Shown in pieces: positions 59,969 to 64,000 of a stretch of 64,000 nucleotides of DNA. This stretch comes from Patiria miniata (lineage: Eukaryota > Echinodermata > Asteroidea > Valvatida > Asterinidae), in the NCBI RefSeq assembly GCF_015706575.1, contig NW_024037063.1:8494927-8558926 (forward strand). The letters run 5' to 3'. Positions within the stretch are counted from its first letter, which is position 1, and each line of letters begins with the position of its first letter. The position numbers and the translations under genes are program-made. The notes below the pieces were generated by a model. It was not told the DNA's origin and did not search any database. It saw nothing but the letters and a program-made list of their open reading frames with translations.

Positions 59969-61180
59969 TCAAGTTCGACTTGCCAATAGCCGGAGGCAAG
60001 ATCTAGGGTTTGAAAACCATCTTGCCCCCGCTAGTGCGTCAAGGGTGTCATCGATTCGTGGGACGGGGTAAGCGTCCTTGATCGTCCTTTCATTGAGCCC
60101 TCTGTAATCCACACAAAACCTCTGCGTTCCGTCCTTTTTCCGAACGAGAACTACATTGGACGCCCACGGGCTGTCGGATGGCTCTATAATCCCCCGCTTT
60201 AACAAGTCATCCACTTGCTTGTCGATCTCCTTTTGCTTACACAGGGGTTGTCGCCTCGGTCTTTCCCTAACAGGTCTGGCACTTCCGGTGTCTATGGTGT
60301 GTTTCACCCTGTCAGTCCTCCCTATGTCGTGGTCTCCTCTGGAAAATACATCCGAGAACTCCGACAGCAGCCCAGAAACGGCGTAATGATAGCGCGTATC
60401 TAGCCCTTCAACGCTTCGCTTCCAGAGGTCCTGAAGGTGTCCGGGGACATGAACATCTTCCGATTCTTTTTCCATAGCCTCCTGTCGCACCTCATCGACA
60501 TCTTCTTCATCCACTGGGGTGAGGCAGGCGGCAGTAACCCCACAGCGCAAAACGCACTTCTGCCTCCCTGGGTTCAATACCCGCACCGGTAATGTATCTC
60601 CATCTATGTTCACCAGTGACCTCGCAACTATAAGGCCCTTATCCGCTACCACGCCGCCTCCTTCGACTGGCTCTATCACACCAACATGAAACGAATCAAG
60701 TGACTTATCCATCCTCCCTGGTATAATGGTTTCATGTCCCGGCGGTATGACAGTAGTTCTGGCTACCGCAATCCTCGCGCATAACGCTGTTCCCCATCGG
60801 CTTGTACACTTGATGTGTTCTCCATGCAACACGAGCTCCAAGGCCTTAAAGTCCAACATTCCTCCCGTTGGTATGAGAAAGTCCATTCCCTGAATTCCTT
60901 GTGCCTTAACCTTTGCAAAAACTGCACGTACTGGAAAAACGGTTCTTCCTACCTGAACCTCAATTTGTGCCACACCCAAAGTTTCTATCGGTGTCCCATC
61001 CGCCTGAAACACTTTTAAGCCATCTGTTTCTAGCCTCGGCCGCCTCTCAGCTGGAATTCTGTAATACACCTCGGCTGAAATAACTGTATCAGTGGTTCCA
61101 GTATCCACAAGGAGCGGAATGTCAAGGGAACGAATTTTCCCCTTAACATAAAGTCCTTTCTTGGGAGAAATTGTTGGCAC
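59969..61180 (-). pseudogene. Pol: aspartic protease and first half of reverse transcriptase
   Basis: The N-terminal part carries [13 protein letters not shown], the retropepsin DTG active site, with [10 protein letters not shown] and [10 protein letters not shown] downstream (G-M-D-F as in gypsy proteases). The RT begins at about residue 330 with [34 protein letters not shown] and [15 protein letters not shown]. The register is lost after ARWFSN at a short G run (plus strand 60006-60008), one base out. The frame is open upstream of the given ATG toward the gag stop and is in another register from gag, as for frameshift-expressed pol. Confidence 0.9.
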
Positions 61181-61227
61181 AAGTACCTTCCGTTCAACTT
61201 CCGGGATATTACTACTTGAGGTTGGTT

Positions 61228-62613
61228 TTAGATTGAGGGTTGACCCTGCTGTGGTTTCAGCCCTTCCTCGGGTCCTAGGAGAGGCTGATTGCCGTTTCCC
61301 TGAGGCTTAGTTTTATTTCTCTTCTCCGGACAATCTCGTAAAAAGTGTCCATACCCTTGACAATGATAGCACCGGTCCCCTGGGGTTGCACGTCGCCTCT
61401 GGTGGAAACGGTATACCCTGGTGTCACGCCTCTTCTTTGTTTGACCCACCTCGTCCAGAGTTTGGTCCGTCTGTTGTTCTGCGCCATGCTGAACGACATC
61501 CTCCACGGCGTCCTCCAGCACCCTACATTTTCCAGTGCCGAACTTGGGCCCATTCCTTTGAGCCTCAATCTTCTCGAAGTTTTCAGTTGCTAAGGCTGCC
61601 CGTATCGCCTCATCAAGTGTAGAAGGGTTGGCCCGGAATACCCCCTCTCGAATAGACTGACTAGCTATCGCATCAGAGAAGTGTCCTCTTGCAAGGCGGT
61701 CCCTTGCGGTTTCCGTAAACTCTGGGTACGAAAATGACGCCAATTCACGTACCGCCTGGCCGAGCTCCTGTATGGTTTCCTTCGGCTTCTGCCTCCTATT
61801 CCTTAACTCCAGGAGGAAATTTTCTGCGCGCTCTCCAGGTCCAAAACGCCCATCCAAAAGCTTGAGAAGTTCGCTGTATGAATGCCTCTTCTTCTCTCCG
61901 TCCCCATGGTGAAGAAGTATCTTCAGTGCCGGACCCTGGAGGCTCGCCGACAGAAACACCGCCGCCTCCTCGTCATCCCATCTATTGGCTATTTTACATG
62001 ACTCAAAGTGTTCCTTGTAGTCTATCCACGGTTGTTTATCTCCGAAGCGGTCTGGTACAATCCTTGGGCGACCCGAGCTCTTAGTCAGCTTCTCTTGTAA
62101 CTGCTTCTCACCGATTATTTTTTGATCTCGTTTAAGAGGCCATGGTGTCTCCTTATTAGAGGCTCCTGCGCCTCCTATTTCACGAGCTGGCTCCTCACTT
62201 TTCTCTAGTTCACTTATGACCTCCACTGGCTTCGGTAACTCCACGATTGCCTCCACAGGTGGCGTTGTGTCTCCTCTAATGCCAGTTGATTGTGCCTGTG
62301 GCATCCAAGACTTATTCTTCTTCATGATACTCCTTGGAGGCGTCCAGTTACCTCCAGTAGCCTCCTGCCCTATGTCCTGCACCTGGGAAATTGAGGCAAG
62401 TCCAGTGTGTACCCCTGAATCCAGCGAAGTCCCCTGACCTATGCTCTTCCAAGCATCCTCTAGTCGAGATATCCTACTCATTAGTTTCTCTATTGTAGCC
62501 TCCTGGCGTGAACTCTCCTCCATTGAACGCTGGAGCTCATCCTCCCTTCCTTGGAGGTCCACTCGGAGACCGTCAACCTCCTCCTGAAGTTCCTTAGCAG
62601 TCTGGTCTGTCAT
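61228..62613 (-). CDS. Gag polyprotein of the LTR retrotransposon
   Basis: 461 codons, apparently intact. The N-terminus (about 1-55) is a heptad-rich coiled coil ([20 protein letters not shown]). The middle holds the retrotransposon gag capsid-like domain with [28 protein letters not shown] and a run around [20 protein letters not shown]. The C-terminus has one CCHC zinc knuckle ([14 protein letters not shown]) followed by a basic and Gln-rich tail. It forms the particle and packages the RNA. The ATG lies about 110 bases inside the primer site. Confidence 0.92.
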   Translation of the reverse strand: MTDQTAKELQEEVDGLRVDLQGREDELQRSMEESSRQEATIEKLMSRISRLEDAWKSIGQGTSLDSGVHTGLASISQVQDIGQEATGGNWTPPRSIMKKNKSWMPQAQSTGIRGDTTPPVEAIVELPKPVEVISELEKSEEPAREIGGAGASNKETPWPLKRDQKIIGEKQLQEKLTKSSGRPRIVPDRFGDKQPWIDYKEHFESCKIANRWDDEEAAVFLSASLQGPALKILLHHGDGEKKRHSYSELLKLLDGRFGPGERAENFLLELRNRRQKPKETIQELGQAVRELASFSYPEFTETARDRLARGHFSDAIASQSIREGVFRANPSTLDEAIRAALATENFEKIEAQRNGPKFGTGKCRVLEDAVEDVVQHGAEQQTDQTLDEVGQTKKRRDTRVYRFHQRRRATPGDRCYHCQGYGHFLRDCPEKRNKTKPQGNGNQPLLGPEEGLKPQQGQPSI

Positions 62614-62722
62614 TATTAGTTTGTGTCTTCGTCTTAGTTAAATTAAGGGTCCTATTTATTAATTAATAATTGTCCTCGCCTCCCCAAGGATGAGAACGTG
62701 GGCAAATGGTAGCTAGGCGTAT

Positions 62723-62741
62723 AATCCCACTTCTGACACCA
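62723..62741 (-). other. Primer binding site, tRNA-Leu
   Basis: The coding strand reads TGGTGTCAGAAGTGGGATT, two bases inside the 5' LTR. It is complementary to the CCA end and T-arm of tRNA-Leu as known from animals (3' end ...AATCCCACTTCTGACACCA). Confidence 0.8.
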
Positions 62742-62743
62742 TT

Positions 62744-63593
62744 TGTGGCGGGAATATCTGTGACCCGATCCGTAGTCCCTTTACCTAGACAACCTAGCTA
62801 AGGATCAGTACCCCAGCAGCCGGGAATGCAGGCCCGTTTGGATGGAAATATACCGCCCTATACGCGTAGCAGCACTCACCCATGCCCCTCAACCTCAAAG
62901 ATGGACAAGGACAGACAATTAAGTACACAACAGTCAATGACCTCAATTACTGCTTGATTTATTTACACAGAATCAATGTCATATGATGGACCTCTCGTTA
63001 AATTATAATGTTAGCCTCTAATAAGTGATTGGTCTCCGAGCCTCTCAATTATCTCTGTAGGGGTAGCCTCGCATTAGCCGCTACGGTAAGGCAGTGCTGG
63101 GCAGCACGGCGATGCCTGGCTGGGGATAGCCTCTGAATCCCGGGTAAGGACCGTACGCCTCTAGCGTTGCTGTGCGCCTCCACTCTCCCGCCCTCGACCG
63201 TTTCCAGTCGCAATCCTTCCTCGAGGCGGCGGGTAGATGAGCGCGCCCTTCCGGCTCCGTCACGTTACAATCGGCAGATCGCTGTATGTCGCTCCGCCTC
63301 CAGTAGCCTCCGCGGACTCCGTGCCTCCTTATGCCAGCCCGACTTCACCGCACCACCCAGCACACGCCCGTCAGTGCGCGCAAGCTAATTTGCCTACCGT
63401 CTCTTCCCCGTCGATGATCTCGGCGTACGCTCGGAAGGTTGTGTCTGAGATAAGCCTAATTTGTGACTGTGTGTGTCTGAGCTGAGTCTACCTGAGCTGA
63501 GTCTGTCTCGCAACTGCCCCGGGGCCTTATATAGGGCCCACAGCCGCGAGCGCGCCCTCTCTAGACTACGCTGCTATAGTAATTTGCGCCACA
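62744..63593 (-). repeat. 5' LTR (promoter LTR)
   Basis: 850 bp, same termini as the other LTR. The TATA-like CTATATAAGG is the complement of about 63524-63533. Five single-base differences from the 3' LTR and no length difference point to a recent insertion. Confidence 0.95.
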
Positions 63594-63669
63594 ATATTTA
63601 TTTTCTCATGAATATTTAGTTTATTTCAATGGATACTTCAAATACGTCCAAAGATTGATCATTGCAACA

Positions 63670-63760
63670 GCGATCGTGCGCAGCCTAGCGGTTAAGAGTC
63701 TCGTGTATCAAGCAAGTGTCCGAGGTTCGAATCTCGATGAAGTAAGTGACTGATTGATAA
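63670..63760 (+). mobile_element. tRNA-like SINE head
   Basis: TAGCGGTTAAGA (63686-63697) and GGTTCGAATCT (63724-63734) match RNA polymerase III A and B boxes at tRNA spacing. Flanks do not form an acceptor stem. It is followed by AT-rich sequence, so it is a tRNA-derived SINE or a tRNA pseudogene. Confidence 0.5.
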
Positions 63761-63835
63761 ATAGAAATTAAGGAAAGGAGGGGGTGAGAGTAGAGGAGGG
63801 AAAGTGGAGGGAATAACCATAAAAGATGTAACTTT

Positions 63836-63962
63836 TGGCGCTAGAAAATTAATTGAAAAAAGTGGTGATCGGGTATCCGATTTTTTCCCTTTATGATCCA
63901 AGGACCCTACTATCACCCGACCATCTCCAAATGTTAAAAAAGGCGATTCGTAGGGTCCTAGT
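63836..63962 (-). mobile_element. Copy of LINE tail E
   Basis: In reverse orientation this matches 55585-55640 (TTTTTAACATTTGG..ATGGTCGGG, GATAGTAG) and then 55818-55850 (GGGAAAAAATCGGATACCCG), without the 175-bp segment present in the first copy. It continues toward the window edge. Confidence 0.65.
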
Positions 63963-64000
63963 TACCGGTTACTTGAACTACAACTGGTGGGAGTAGAACT

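Larger units (their letters stand above)
56115..63593 (-). mobile_element. Ty3/gypsy-type LTR retrotransposon, recent, integrase-deleted
   Basis: About 7.5 kb on the minus strand, bounded by two 850-bp direct repeats and an ATAT target duplication (56111-56114 and 63594-63597). The order is 5' LTR (63593-62744), tRNA-Leu primer site, gag, protease-RT-RNase H, remnant of integrase, zinc-finger accessory frame, polypurine tract, 3' LTR (56964-56115). Domain order RT-RNase H-integrase places it in Ty3/gypsy. It lies about 1.5 kb upstream of APEX2. Its internal part is clearly more GC-rich than its surroundings. Pol carries a frameshift and a deletion that removes the integrase core. Confidence 0.95.

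Noticed and set aside
63670..63760. Functional tRNA gene on the plus strand
   Set aside because: The B box is good, but the ends do not pair as an acceptor stem.
1..64000. CRISPR arrays, operons or bacterial-type promoters
   Set aside because: The window is animal nuclear DNA with spliced genes; the tandem repeats lack regular spacers.

Overview
The window reads as nuclear DNA of a marine invertebrate deuterostome, most likely an echinoderm. Evidence: genes are split by long AT-rich introns, the palindromic AGGCCTA word recurs, several short-repeat families are interspersed, and the two host genes are an animal mosaic serine protease and an animal-type AP endonuclease 2. The clade is an inference; the species cannot be read from the sequence.

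Left part (about 8.7-18.9 kb, + strand): the 3' half of a secreted mosaic protein gene. I place five exons: one SRCR domain, three fibronectin type III (FN3) domains and a single-exon trypsin-like catalytic domain with stop codon and a nearby AATAAA. Every internal junction is phase 1, as expected of exon-shuffled extracellular genes. The exons encoding the N-terminus were not found, so the gene probably starts before or within the first 8.6 kb. SRCR-FN3-FN3-FN3-protease is an unusual domain order.

Middle part (about 18.9-38.3 kb): essentially gene-free. It holds dispersed repeats, a tRNA-derived SINE, a hexanucleotide minisatellite, poly-G tracts, one good-looking terminal exon of an unidentified minus-strand gene (27110-27268), and a decayed coding patch (31.9-32.3 kb) that resembles a transposon-related uncharacterised family.

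Right part (38.3-54.7 kb, - strand): a complete six-exon APEX2 gene (561 codons). All catalytic residues are visible, as are two PIP-box-like motifs and a C-terminal GRF zinc finger. One intron uses a GC-AG boundary. Its introns carry two MITE-like elements flanked by TTAA, a LINE reverse transcriptase fragment, a large foldback element and a perfect 89-bp palindrome.

Right end (56.1-63.6 kb, - strand): a young Ty3/gypsy LTR retrotransposon with 850-bp LTRs (5 differences seen), a 4-bp target duplication, a tRNA-Leu primer site, gag and pol. Its pol carries a frameshift and has lost the integrase zinc-binding and catalytic core. Downstream of pol lies an accessory reading frame with two C2H2 zinc fingers and an acidic C-terminal part in a second frame. 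This integrase-less element with a zinc-finger accessory gene and the mosaic protease are the two most interesting objects here.
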